In this document: piece by piece, positions 51,860 through 60,201 of the stretch
Numbering within the stretch: the stretch's first letter is position 1
Layout: each line of letters begins with the position of its first letter
Made by a program: the position numbers and the translations under genes
NCBI RefSeq assembly: GCF_019457635.1
Contig: NZ_CP080412.1
Coordinates: 2,046,001-2,110,000, forward strand
Reading direction: 5' to 3'
From: Shewanella mangrovisoli
GTDB taxonomy: Bacteria; Pseudomonadota; Gammaproteobacteria; Enterobacterales; Shewanellaceae
DNA: 64,000 bases
The notes under the pieces: generated by a model
The model's database searches: none
What the model was told of the DNA's origin: nothing
What the model saw: the letters and a program-made list of their open reading frames with translations, nothing else

Positions 51860-54460
51860 CTATTGCTCGGTGAAGGGGCGGCCATAGTAGCTGTCGAGCA
51901 GTAGCTGTTTTAGCTCACTAATCAAGGGGTAGCGAGGGTTGGCGCCAGTACATTGGTCATCGAAGGCATCCTCGGCGAGCTCGTCTAGTTTGGCGAGGAA
52001 GTCGGCTTCGTTAACTCCCGCTTCTTGGATAGATGCTGGAATGCCCAGCGTCTTCTTGAGTTGCTCGATTTTTTCCAGCAATTTCTCGACTTTTTCCGCA
52101 TCTGAACTTCCACCTAAGGCTAAATAATCGGCAATGGCCGCGTAGCGACAGAGGGCTTTGGGTCTGTCGTATTGGCTGAATGCGGCTTGCTTAGTGGGTA
52201 AGTCGGTCGCATTAAAGCGGATCACGTTACTAATGAGTAGCGCATTGGCCAGTCCATGGGCTAAGTGGAACTCGGCGCCCAGTTTATGGGCCATAGAGTG
52301 ACAGATCCCAAGGAAGGCGTTGGCAAAGGCGATACCAGCAATCGTGGCGCCATTGTGCACTTTTTCACGTGCAATAGGGGATGCGGCGCCAAGCTGATAA
52401 GCATCGGGTAAATATTTGCACAGTAGGTCAAGAGCTTGCAGAGCTTGACCATCACTGTACTCATTCGCCATTACGCTGACATAGGCTTCGAGCGCGTGGG
52501 TGATCGCATCGATTCCGCCGAAAGCGGTTAAGGATTTCGGCATATCCATCACCAGATTCGGGTCAACAATCGCCATGTTTGGGGTGAGTTGATAGTCGGC
52601 GATGGGGTACTTTTTACCTGTTTGTTCATCGGTCACCACGGCAAAAGGTGTGACCTCAGAGCCTGTGCCGGATGTGGTGGGGATCGCCACCATAGTGGCT
52701 TTGACGCCCATTTTAGGGAATTTATAGATACGTTTACGGATATCCATGAAACGCAGGGCTAAATCGGCAAAGTCGACATCGGGATGCTCGTACATCACCC
52801 AAATAATCTTGGCTGCATCCATGGGCGAGCCACCGCCTAAGGCGATAATCACATCGGGTTTAAAGCTATTGGCGACTTTGGCACCTTGGCGCACTGTGGC
52901 CAGTGTGGGATCGGCTTCCACCTCGTAAAAGACTTCGGTTTCAAGGCCCTGGGCTTTTAAAATCTTTAAGGTTTCGTCGCAATAACCTTGGTTAAACAGG
53001 AATCTGTCGGTCACTACGAGGGCGCGTTTTTTATCGCTCAATTCTTCAAGGGCGATGGGTAAACTGCCGCGGCGGAAGTAAATAGATGAAGGAAGCTTGT
53101 GCCACAGCATGTTTTCAGCCCTCTTAGCGACGGTTTTCTTATTGATTAAATGGCTTGGACCGACGTTTTCAGAAATCGAGTTTCCGCCCCAAGAGCCGCA
53201 ACCTAAGGTGAGCGAAGGAGCGAGTTTAAAGTTGTACAGATCGCCAATTCCGCCTTGTGATGCAGGAGTGTTGATTAGAATTCGCGCGGTTTTCATTCTA
53301 AAACCAAAGGTTTTCACCCGCTCGGTTTGGGTGTCTTGGTCGGTATATAAGCCGGATGTGTGGCCAATGCCGCCTAAGGCAACTAAGGCTTCGGCTTTAT
53401 CGACGGCGTCATTGAAATCGGCGGCGCGGTACATGCCAAGTAAAGGAGAGAGTTTTTCGTGGGCAAAGGCCTCTGCCTCAGTGATATCGGTGACCTCACC
53501 AATTAATACCTTGGTGGTGTGTGGGACATCAATGCCCGCCATTTGCGCTATGGTCGCGGCACTTTGGCCGACGATATCGGCATTTAAACCGCCATTTTTA
53601 AGGATGACTTGTTGCATTGCAGCAGTTTGCGCCGCATTTAAGAGATAACCACCGTGGGTGGCAAAGCGCTCTTTAACTTGTTCGTAGATACTATCGACTA
53701 CAATCACCGCTTGCTCTGAGGCACAGACAACACCGTTATCGAAGGTTTTAGACATCAAAATCGAGCTGACCGCACGTTTTATATCGGCGGTTTCATCAAT
53801 CACAATCGGCGTGTTACCCGCGCCCACGCCAATCGCGGGTTTGCCGGAGGAGTAGGCGGCTTTCACCATTCCTGGGCCACCAGTTGCGAGGATAAGGTTC
53901 ACTTTAGGGTGGGTCATCAATTGATTGGAAAGTGCCACACTGGGCTCATCAATCCAACCGATAATGTCCTTGGGCGCACCGGCGGCAATGGCGGCATCTA
54001 GCACCAGTTTGGCCGCTGTGGTGGTCGAGACTTTCGCCCTTGGGTGAGGGGAGAAAATAATCGCATTGCGGGTTTTAAGGCTGATCAACGCTTTGAAGAT
54101 GGCGGTGGAGGTGGGATTGGTGGTGGGGACAATCCCACAGATAATACCCACGGGCTCGGCGATTGTGATAGTGCCGAAGGTGGGGTCCTCAGATAAAATC
54201 CCGCAGGTCTTTTCATCTTTGTACTTGTTATAAATGTACTCGGAGGCAAAGTGGTTTTTAATCACTTTGTCCTCAATCACCCCCATTCGGGTTTCGGCGG
54301 CGGCCATTTTCGCGAGCGATATACGCGCATCGGCGGCGGCCAGTGCGGCGGCGCGGAAAATCGCATCGACCTGGACTTGGCTAAAACTGGCATATTCGGC
54401 TTGCGCTTTGGCGACGCGCTCGACCATGAGATCCAGTTCTTGAGCATTGGTTACTGTCAT
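51860..54460 (-). CDS. adhE: bifunctional aldehyde-alcohol dehydrogenase AdhE
   Basis: AdhE converts acetyl-CoA to acetaldehyde and then ethanol with two NADH, the main fermentative electron sink, and forms long helical filaments (spirosomes). Residues 1 to about 440 are the CoA-acylating aldehyde dehydrogenase, with the catalytic Cys in GVVCASEQA near 245. The C-terminal half is an iron-dependent alcohol dehydrogenase with the NAD loop GGGSPMDAAK and iron ligands in HSMAHKLG and HLAHGLANA. The 866-aa length is close to E. coli AdhE (891). A strong AGGAG and a leader with competing hairpins precede the ATG. The divergent neighbour marC is the same as E. coli ychE. Confidence 0.97.
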   Translation of the reverse strand: MTVTNAQELDLMVERVAKAQAEYASFSQVQVDAIFRAAALAAADARISLAKMAAAETRMGVIEDKVIKNHFASEYIYNKYKDEKTCGILSEDPTFGTITIAEPVGIICGIVPTTNPTSTAIFKALISLKTRNAIIFSPHPRAKVSTTTAAKLVLDAAIAAGAPKDIIGWIDEPSVALSNQLMTHPKVNLILATGGPGMVKAAYSSGKPAIGVGAGNTPIVIDETADIKRAVSSILMSKTFDNGVVCASEQAVIVVDSIYEQVKERFATHGGYLLNAAQTAAMQQVILKNGGLNADIVGQSAATIAQMAGIDVPHTTKVLIGEVTDITEAEAFAHEKLSPLLGMYRAADFNDAVDKAEALVALGGIGHTSGLYTDQDTQTERVKTFGFRMKTARILINTPASQGGIGDLYNFKLAPSLTLGCGSWGGNSISENVGPSHLINKKTVAKRAENMLWHKLPSSIYFRRGSLPIALEELSDKKRALVVTDRFLFNQGYCDETLKILKAQGLETEVFYEVEADPTLATVRQGAKVANSFKPDVIIALGGGSPMDAAKIIWVMYEHPDVDFADLALRFMDIRKRIYKFPKMGVKATMVAIPTTSGTGSEVTPFAVVTDEQTGKKYPIADYQLTPNMAIVDPNLVMDMPKSLTAFGGIDAITHALEAYVSVMANEYSDGQALQALDLLCKYLPDAYQLGAASPIAREKVHNGATIAGIAFANAFLGICHSMAHKLGAEFHLAHGLANALLISNVIRFNATDLPTKQAAFSQYDRPKALCRYAAIADYLALGGSSDAEKVEKLLEKIEQLKKTLGIPASIQEAGVNEADFLAKLDELAEDAFDDQCTGANPRYPLISELKQLLLDSYYGRPFTEQ

Positions 54461-54463
54461 GAT

Positions 54464-54777
54464 TAAGACTCCTAAAAAGATTTAGGGAATGCGCGATTCG
54501 CTAAATCTTCTTTATGGTGAAAAATTACACCTAAAGCCTAAGTGAAAGTGTGATCATTCAATCAGTTTGGCGCTTTTATGTAATAAAAATACAGTAACAA
54601 TGATCTGTTTTAGCCTCTTTGACCTAAAATGAGTCGAGTATCTAAAGCAGCTATTACTCAAACTTGTGATTTAACCTCAAAAATCTCATTTTTCAGTCAT
54701 CTGTGGTTAAGCTACTATACTTGCCCTTACGGTTAGTTTGATGAAATTGGCGTGACACGCTCAATAAGGACTGCAAC
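54464..54777. promoter_or_regulatory. adhE-marC divergent region with adhE leader hairpin
   Basis: This region must drive adhE leftward and marC rightward. In the adhE leader (minus strand) AAGATTTAG pairs with CTAAATCTT (54477-54485 and 54501-54509), extended by GAAT/ATTC inside, and is followed by TTT. The same CTAAA can instead pair with TTTAG that abuts the AGGAG ribosome binding site at about 54469-54476. The two pairings exclude each other, so the leader could be a terminator-like or translation-control switch. I saw no convincing FNR or LexA site. Confidence 0.5.
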
Positions 54778-55410
54778 TTGGAGTTAACACTTTACGTTAA
54801 ATTTTTTCTTGGCCTGGTTGCCATTATCAACCCCATTGGTTTGTTGCCAGTGTTTGTGAGCTTAACCAGTCATCAAACCGAAGCCGAGCGCAACCATACG
54901 GGTAAAGTGGCTAACTTTGCGGTGGTGGTGATCCTGCTGGTGACCATAGTGGCGGGGCAACATATTTTGAATATGTTTAGCATTTCACTCTCGGCCTTTA
55001 GGATCGCTGGCGGCACCTTGATCGCGATTATTGCGATGTCGATGCTGCAGGGTAAATTGGGTGAAGTAAAACGCAACCAAGAGGAAGACCGCGAATCTTC
55101 GGCGATGGAGTCAGTGGCGGTGGTGCCGTTAGCCTTGCCGTTAATGGCAGGCCCTGGTGCGATTAGCTCGGTCATCGTGTTTGCCGCAGAGCATAATTCC
55201 TTCTCCAATTTTGTGGCGATGTTTATCACAGTGATCATTTTTGGCTTGGTGAGTTTCGCCCTGTTCAGAATGGCATCAATCATCTACAAAATTCTTGGTA
55301 AAACAGGGATTAACGTTATTACCCGTTTGATGGGGCTATTAATGCTGTCGATTGGGATTGAGGTGATTGCCGCTGGTATTAAAGGGCTGTTCCCACAACT
55401 TTTTAGCTAA
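54778..55410 (+). CDS. MarC family integral membrane protein (YchE-like)
   Basis: This 210-aa membrane protein has six predicted transmembrane helices and the MarC motif GLVAIINPIGLLPVFVSLT near the N-terminus. It starts at a TTG at 54778 with AAGGA seven bases upstream. The E. coli relative YchE lies next to adhE as well. MarC-type proteins were once linked to multidrug resistance, but that link has not held up and no substrate is known. A hairpin terminator follows, so it is a single-gene unit. Confidence 0.87.
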   Translation: MELTLYVKFFLGLVAIINPIGLLPVFVSLTSHQTEAERNHTGKVANFAVVVILLVTIVAGQHILNMFSISLSAFRIAGGTLIAIIAMSMLQGKLGEVKRNQEEDRESSAMESVAVVPLALPLMAGPGAISSVIVFAAEHNSFSNFVAMFITVIIFGLVSFALFRMASIIYKILGKTGINVITRLMGLLMLSIGIEVIAAGIKGLFPQLFS

Positions 55411-55420
55411 AAATGAAGAT

Positions 55421-55448
55421 GGGAGGACACCAAGTCCTCCCTTGTTTT
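55421..55448 (+). terminator. intrinsic terminator after the marC-family gene
   Basis: An 8-bp stem, GGGAGGAC with GTCCTCCC and a five-base loop, is followed by TTGTTTT, 11 bases past the stop. Confidence 0.85.
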
Positions 55449-55667
55449 AACTGTGGCATTGGCACAATTATCGACCTAGTTCTTTTGGTTTCCCTTAAGT
55501 CTTATTCTCCGACTAGAGTAGGTCTTCTACCACGCTAATGAGTGCAAGCATCTGTTTTTTAGGTATTTAGCAGTTGCTAAATTAGCGCAAAATGGTCGTT
55601 ATCGTGTTAATCCTATGCTATACCTTATTTGTCTTACTTTTTAACCCCATCTAATAAGGATATCGCT

Positions 55668-57662
55668 ATGAAATGGCAATGGATTGGCAACCTCAGCTTA
55701 AAGCAAAAATTACTTATGGTTGTATTGCCACCGTTATTTGCGTGTTTTCTGTATGGTGCGTTGTTTCTCATTGAAAAATATGAATATCGTCAAGAACTCA
55801 AGCTGATTGTGCAATTGAGTGAACTCGCCGTCACCAACAGTAATTTGGTGCATGAGTTACAAAAAGAGCGCGGCATGAGCGCTGGCTTTATTGGTTCTGC
55901 GGGTAAAGCCTTTGCAGGTAAAATCCCTGGTCAAAGACAGTTGACCGACACTCAGTTGAGGCAATTCCAGGATTTCATTTCAAACAATGCGTTACCTGAA
56001 GTGTTTGCGCCTAAGTTGCGGGAGATAAACACCCAACTTGGCCGCCTTTCTAGCATACGCTCGCAGGTAGATAGCTTATCCATTAGTGTGGCCGATGAAG
56101 TGGCCTATTACACCGACTTAAACAAACAGCTATTAGCCATCGTCGATGAAACGGCAAAGGCGGGGGCTAACCAAGAAATTGCCATTAAGGCTGCAGCATT
56201 CAGTGCCTATCTACAGATGAAGGAGAGGGCGGGGATTGAGCGTGCTGTACTGAGTTCAACCTTCGGCCAAGCAGGCTTTAAGCCTAAGGTTTATGCCAAG
56301 TTTATTACCTTAGTCTCTGAGCAAAATACGTATCTTGAGCGCTTCTTGGCGCTGGCCACGCCCAATTTAGTGGATGGTATTCGCCAGCTGCAGAATGGTA
56401 ACGAAGTTAAAGAGGTTGAGGTATTAAGACAAATAGCAACCGATCAAGATAATCAGAAAATTCAACAACAAAACCCAGAGGATTGGTTTGCTAAATCCAC
56501 GGCGCGTATCGATCGTTTGCGTGACTTTGAGCAACAAGTTTCTGCTGATCTGTTAAAAACCACCACAGACCGACTCTTTACTGCCAACGAGCATATGTTC
56601 TTCGTGCTGGTGACCTTAACTGTGGTGCTAGTCTTAGTGTTATTGCTGAGTTTGTCGGTGATCCGTTATCTACACGACAGTGTGCATCATGTGTATTCGA
56701 CGGTGACCAAGGCAAGAAAACATTATGATCTTAGTGTGCGCTTAACCCAAAACAGCTCGGATGAATTTGGGGAATTAGCCATTGCATTCAACGATATGAT
56801 GAATGATTTCGAGAGTGTTATCCTGCAAGTGCGTGCTAGCGCTAGCAAGTTACAGCAAGCGGTAGAGCAAATGGATGTGTGCACCCACGCAATGGAGCAA
56901 GATGTGATGGCAGGGCACAGTGAGGCTGAGCAAGTGGCCTCGGCAATGACAGAGATGAGCGCAACCGTGGCAGAAATCGCCAGTAACGCCGTTAATGCCT
57001 CGGAAGCTTCCACCGCGGCGAACCATGAAGCGAAAGCGGGTAATATCGAAGTGGGCCGCACCAGTGCCGCCATTAAGGCTTTAGCCAATGATATTGATGG
57101 CGCCTCTAAAGCCATTAATGAACTCGACCGTGAAATCCACGGTATTGTGGTGGTGCTCGATGTGATCAGCGGCATCGCCGAACAAACGAATCTACTCGCG
57201 CTTAATGCGGCAATTGAAGCGGCAAGGGCTGGCGAAATGGGACGAGGCTTTGCTGTAGTGGCCGATGAGGTGCGAAGCCTCGCGCAGCGCTCACAAACCT
57301 CGACCTCGGATATTAAGAACATGACGGATAGACTCAAATCTGGTGCCAGCATCGCCGTTAAAGCGATGGAGCGCGGGCTGATGCAGGCCAATAACAGCGT
57401 GCACGAAGCCGAGCAGGCGGGGATTGAGCTTAAACGCATCGTCGAGCAGGTGGATATTATCGACCGCATGAACGAGCAAATTGCCACGGCAACCCATGAG
57501 CAGTCCGCCGTGTCAGAGGATGTGAATCGCAATGCATTAAAGATCAGTGAAATTTACCTCAATACCCAGAGGATTTCGGATGAATTACGGGAATTGACCA
57601 AAGCACTGACCTACGATGCGGCTTTAATGTCTAAGGAAGTGAACAAGTTCCACGTCAATTAA
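55668..57662 (+). CDS. methyl-accepting chemotaxis protein with NIT sensor domain
   Basis: This 664-aa transmembrane chemoreceptor has a first helix at about residues 16-38 and a second at about 305-330. Between them lies an all-helical periplasmic NIT (nitrate/nitrite sensing-type) domain ([20 protein letters not shown]). A HAMP domain and the cytoplasmic signalling hairpin follow. The hairpin tip [19 protein letters not shown] is the CheA/CheW-contact core, near residue 500. I chose the ATG at 55668, as AAGGA lies seven bases upstream. It stands alone, with no chemotaxis kinase genes nearby. NIT suggests nitrate or nitrite sensing, but this remains inference. Confidence 0.9.
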   Translation: MKWQWIGNLSLKQKLLMVVLPPLFACFLYGALFLIEKYEYRQELKLIVQLSELAVTNSNLVHELQKERGMSAGFIGSAGKAFAGKIPGQRQLTDTQLRQFQDFISNNALPEVFAPKLREINTQLGRLSSIRSQVDSLSISVADEVAYYTDLNKQLLAIVDETAKAGANQEIAIKAAAFSAYLQMKERAGIERAVLSSTFGQAGFKPKVYAKFITLVSEQNTYLERFLALATPNLVDGIRQLQNGNEVKEVEVLRQIATDQDNQKIQQQNPEDWFAKSTARIDRLRDFEQQVSADLLKTTTDRLFTANEHMFFVLVTLTVVLVLVLLLSLSVIRYLHDSVHHVYSTVTKARKHYDLSVRLTQNSSDEFGELAIAFNDMMNDFESVILQVRASASKLQQAVEQMDVCTHAMEQDVMAGHSEAEQVASAMTEMSATVAEIASNAVNASEASTAANHEAKAGNIEVGRTSAAIKALANDIDGASKAINELDREIHGIVVVLDVISGIAEQTNLLALNAAIEAARAGEMGRGFAVVADEVRSLAQRSQTSTSDIKNMTDRLKSGASIAVKAMERGLMQANNSVHEAEQAGIELKRIVEQVDIIDRMNEQIATATHEQSAVSEDVNRNALKISEIYLNTQRISDELRELTKALTYDAALMSKEVNKFHVN

Positions 57663-57692
57663 TGGTGAAAGCCGGACATAAATCCCACTTTA

Positions 57693-57742
57693 TCAGGCGG
57701 TTTGTTTAGCAATTGCGCAACCGCCTGAAATCCTCTCTTTTT
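57693..57742 (+). terminator. terminator after the chemoreceptor gene
   Basis: TCAGGCGGTT pairs with AACCGCCTGA across a 16-base loop, and a TCTCTTTTTT tract follows. It lies 31 bases past the stop of the chemoreceptor gene. Confidence 0.75.
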
Positions 57743-57745
57743 TAC

Positions 57746-57774
57746 TTGACCACCCACAGGCTTTTGCGTACAGT
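57746..57774 (+). promoter_or_regulatory. sigma70 promoter of the tRNA-Ser gene
   Basis: TTGACC at 57746-57751 and TACAGT at 57769-57774 are spaced by 17 bases, followed by a GC-rich stretch (CCGCTCCG) as in stringently controlled stable-RNA promoters. The tRNA starts about 85 bases after the expected transcription start. Confidence 0.65.
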
Positions 57775-57865
57775 ACCGCTCCGTTAACGACGAAAGCTTA
57801 CGAGTAAAGCTTATGAAGTTGTAACATCGTGGCTGATTAACACGTAAAACGAATCACAACAATCT

Positions 57866-57953
57866 GGTGAGATGTCCGAGTGGCCGAAGGAGCACGCCTG
57901 GAAAGTGTGTATACGGAAACGTATCGAGGGTTCGACTCCCTCTCTCACCGCCA
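57866..57953 (+). tRNA. tRNA-Ser(GGA)
   Basis: The 88-base sequence folds as a class II tRNA. The acceptor arm GGTGAGA pairs with TCTCACC, and the anticodon stem CACGC/GTGTG holds the loop CTGGAAA with anticodon GGA, reading UCC and UCU. The long variable arm (TATACG-GAAA-CGTAT) is typical of serine tRNAs. GTTCGACTC forms the T-loop. The 3' CCA is encoded, after discriminator G. A strong terminator follows nine bases later, so it is transcribed alone. Confidence 0.97.
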
Positions 57954-57962
57954 AATTTAAAG

Positions 57963-57997
57963 AACGGGAATCAGTAACTTACTGATTCCCGTTTTTG
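57963..57997 (+). terminator. terminator after tRNA-Ser (also facing umuC)
   Basis: A 15-base perfect inverted repeat, AACGGGAATCAGTAA with its complement, has almost no spacer and ends in TTTTT. It stops tRNA-Ser transcription and may also limit read-through from convergent umuC. Confidence 0.92.
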
Positions 57998-58039
57998 CTT
58001 TGGGACGAATTTGGGAAAATGCAATTTTTGCCTTGATGA

Positions 58040-59296
58040 CTAGCATTTTACTCTAGGTATGCCACCCCACAGTGTGGTGTATTGTGGTGTGAGTAATGTG
58101 CGGCGCATTGCCCATTTCTGTTCTATGCCTTGTGCGGCTAAAAATAAGGTATCTCGCCCATAACGGGCATTTATTCCATCAAATGCGTTCATTAGTGTGG
58201 GTTTAGTTTTAGATAAATTGAACAAATCGAGTTGTTGATACCTATTTTGTTCGAGATTTATCAGGCCTATTCCTATTTTGTAGTACTTAACTCCTGGTCG
58301 AAATAATCTTGGTGCTGCTAAAGACGCTGCTTGCGTCATCTCAATGGTACAATTGGTTGCTGTGGTGAAATGGATAAGGGATTTAAAACCAACGGGTTGT
58401 TCATCGTAAGGGGAGTTATTGGCAAAAATCAGCATCGATTTGCAGCATGAACCCTGCGCTCTGGCTTTTGCCGCTGCAATCCCAACGTGTTTGCTCAATG
58501 CTTGTAGTAACGCCTCAAAATCCATGATGCGCTCACCCACGGAGCGAGTGGAAAATATCTGTTGTTTATCTGCCCGTGTGTGATCCCATTGTTTACAGGC
58601 TGTGCCATTAAGCTCTCGGACGGTTCGCTCTATCTCTATGCTGAATTGCTTGCGAGCAAGGCCTGTTGGCATTTGTGCCAGATCGTAAGCGGTGTGAATG
58701 CCCATACTCACCAATTTTTTGCTGAGGCGGCGCCCAATTCCCCATACATCACTGACTAAGAGTTGTTTAAGAATTTCAATTCGTTGAGGTTCATTATCTA
58801 TCAGACAAACACCATGATAGCCGGGTAATTTTTTAGCGGCATGATTAGCGATTTTAGCCAGTGTGAGTGTTGCACCTATGCCAACGCAAACGGGTATGCG
58901 AGCTTCTTTCCAAACGGTTTGGCGGATGCGAAGGCCGTGTGTTTTTAAGCAGGGGATGCTGGTGTGGCAGTGCTTGAAGGATAAAAATGATTCATCAATG
59001 GAGTAAATATGTTGGTCGGGAGCGAAGCGGCCGATGATTTCCATCATTTTTGCCGACAAATCGGCATAGAGCTCGTAGTTGCTAGAACACACTATTACCC
59101 CTAGTTTGGCGCATTGTTCTTTGACATGAAAATACGGCGCAAATTTGGGGATGCCGAGTTCTCTCGCCTGACGGTTGGCTGCCACGATACAGCCATCGTT
59201 ATTGCTTAGTACGATAATCGGTTTGCCGCGCCAATCGGGGCGGAACACTTGCTCTGCGGAGCAATAAAACGAGTTAGCATCGACTAAGGCGTACAT
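58040..59296 (-). CDS. umuC: DNA polymerase V catalytic subunit UmuC
   Basis: UmuC is a Y-family polymerase for error-prone translesion synthesis, working with UmuD'. In the 418-aa protein, D6 and the steric-gate Y11 lie in YALVDANSFY, and the catalytic pair D101/E102 is in YSIDESF, the same numbering as E. coli UmuC. The finger block KPIIVLSNNDGCIVAANRQA is intact, and QLDLF near the C-terminus is the beta-clamp contact. I chose the ATG at 59296; another ATG two codons earlier is possible. It overlaps umuD by 13 bases. The overlapping operon is driven by the LexA-controlled promoter at 60075. Confidence 0.95.
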   Translation of the reverse strand: MYALVDANSFYCSAEQVFRPDWRGKPIIVLSNNDGCIVAANRQARELGIPKFAPYFHVKEQCAKLGVIVCSSNYELYADLSAKMMEIIGRFAPDQHIYSIDESFLSFKHCHTSIPCLKTHGLRIRQTVWKEARIPVCVGIGATLTLAKIANHAAKKLPGYHGVCLIDNEPQRIEILKQLLVSDVWGIGRRLSKKLVSMGIHTAYDLAQMPTGLARKQFSIEIERTVRELNGTACKQWDHTRADKQQIFSTRSVGERIMDFEALLQALSKHVGIAAAKARAQGSCCKSMLIFANNSPYDEQPVGFKSLIHFTTATNCTIEMTQAASLAAPRLFRPGVKYYKIGIGLINLEQNRYQQLDLFNLSKTKPTLMNAFDGINARYGRDTLFLAAQGIEQKWAMRRTLLTPQYTTLWGGIPRVKC

Positions 59297-60063
59297 GACC
59301 ATAAGCCCTGTAATGAAGATTTAAAATGCATTCTAATCGAGCGAATAACAATTCCTTCAACACTAAAAGTGTCGCAATCTCGTATCGGCACGGCATGGTA
59401 TTGCGGATTAGCAGACAGTAACATCCTGCGTTTTTTATCAAAAATTTTGCAGATAAACTCGCCATTGAGCTGGGCAACGATAACGGCTCCCTGTAATGCG
59501 TTAACTTGTCGGTCAATAATTAATACATCTCCATCATATATCCCTTCATCTTGCATGGAGTTCCCTTGGGCGACACCAAACCAGGTTGCGCAAGGGTGTA
59601 ATACCAATAGATCATCCAGGTTTGTCCTAAGCTCAGAATAGTCTGAAGCAATATTAATAAAATCATTGAGATAGAAATGCTGCCTCAAGGTTCGGATCAC
59701 GACCCCTTCAACGCAAAAATCATCGTAATCGTGTATCACTATGGCTTGGCAGTTTTCATGGGAAGAGAGCAGCATTCTCTGTTTTTCATCATAGATTTTG
59801 CAGATGAACTCGCCATTGAGTTGGCCATAAATCACACACCCTGTGTGAGGTTTAACATGGCGATCGATGACCAGCAGATCGCCATCGAATATGCCGACAC
59901 CTTTCATCGAATCGCCTTGAGCGATGCAAAGCCGTGTTGCACTGGGGTGCAATACGAGTAAATCATCAAGACACAATCCAAGCTGAGTATATTCTGCTGC
60001 TGGGCTTTCAAAGCCGCTAATTCCCGCGTGAGCGGGCCAAGGAATAATAGGGTAAACACGCAT
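59284..60063 (-). CDS. umuD: tandem-duplicated UmuD (two S24 peptidase domains in one chain)
   Basis: UmuD is a LexA-like Ser-Lys self-cleaving partner of UmuC, normally about 139 aa. Here the 259-aa product contains two full copies: residues about 17-130 and 134-247. By hand alignment 60 of 99 core positions match between them. Copy 1 has SGFESPAAEY aligned with the E. coli cleavage region CGFPSPAADY and the dyad S52/K89. Copy 2 has the dyad S169/K206 (GNSM; FICKIF) but DFINIASDY where the cleavage arm should be, so it resembles pre-trimmed UmuD'. Dyad spacing is 37 in both, as in E. coli. The start is ATG 60063, with a LexA box 11 bases upstream. The next gene is umuC. Confidence 0.93.
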   Translation of the reverse strand: MRVYPIIPWPAHAGISGFESPAAEYTQLGLCLDDLLVLHPSATRLCIAQGDSMKGVGIFDGDLLVIDRHVKPHTGCVIYGQLNGEFICKIYDEKQRMLLSSHENCQAIVIHDYDDFCVEGVVIRTLRQHFYLNDFINIASDYSELRTNLDDLLVLHPCATWFGVAQGNSMQDEGIYDGDVLIIDRQVNALQGAVIVAQLNGEFICKIFDKKRRMLLSANPQYHAVPIRDCDTFSVEGIVIRSIRMHFKSSLQGLWSCTP

Positions 60064-60074
60064 AGCAATATAAT

Positions 60075-60122
60075 TACTGTATATAAATACAGTAATTATA
60101 GCGAGCATTGTTCTATTCGCAA
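60075..60122 (-). promoter_or_regulatory. SOS promoter and LexA box of umuDC
   Basis: On the minus strand, TTGCGA (60122-60117) and a perfect TATAAT (60100-60095) are 16 bases apart. The LexA box TACTGTATTTATATACAGTA (60094-60075) directly follows and would cover the transcription start. Both half sites of the box are perfect (CTGT-N8-ACAG). The leader would be about 25 bases with no evident ribosome binding site. Confidence 0.9.
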
Positions 60123-60201
60123 ATGGGACTGAGTGTTAAATTGGCTTGCTAGTCAGTCAGCACAGATTAACCACCTAATTAAGTTAGTGTTTTACTTAGT
60201 A

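Noticed and set aside
54540..54640. FNR or CRP site for adhE
   Set aside because: Only half-site matches such as TGTGATCA were seen, and no complete TTGAT-N4-ATCAA or TGTGA-N6-TCACA motif.
56723..57532. 269-codon open frame antisense to the chemoreceptor
   Set aside because: It is Ser- and Ala-rich with no recognisable domain and lies opposite a conserved, well-identified gene; high-GC third positions make such frames common.
60064..60108. Upstream ATG of umuD at 60108 as the true start
   Set aside because: It would place the LexA box and the -10 element inside the coding sequence; the ATG at 60063 starts just before the aligned UmuD sequence.
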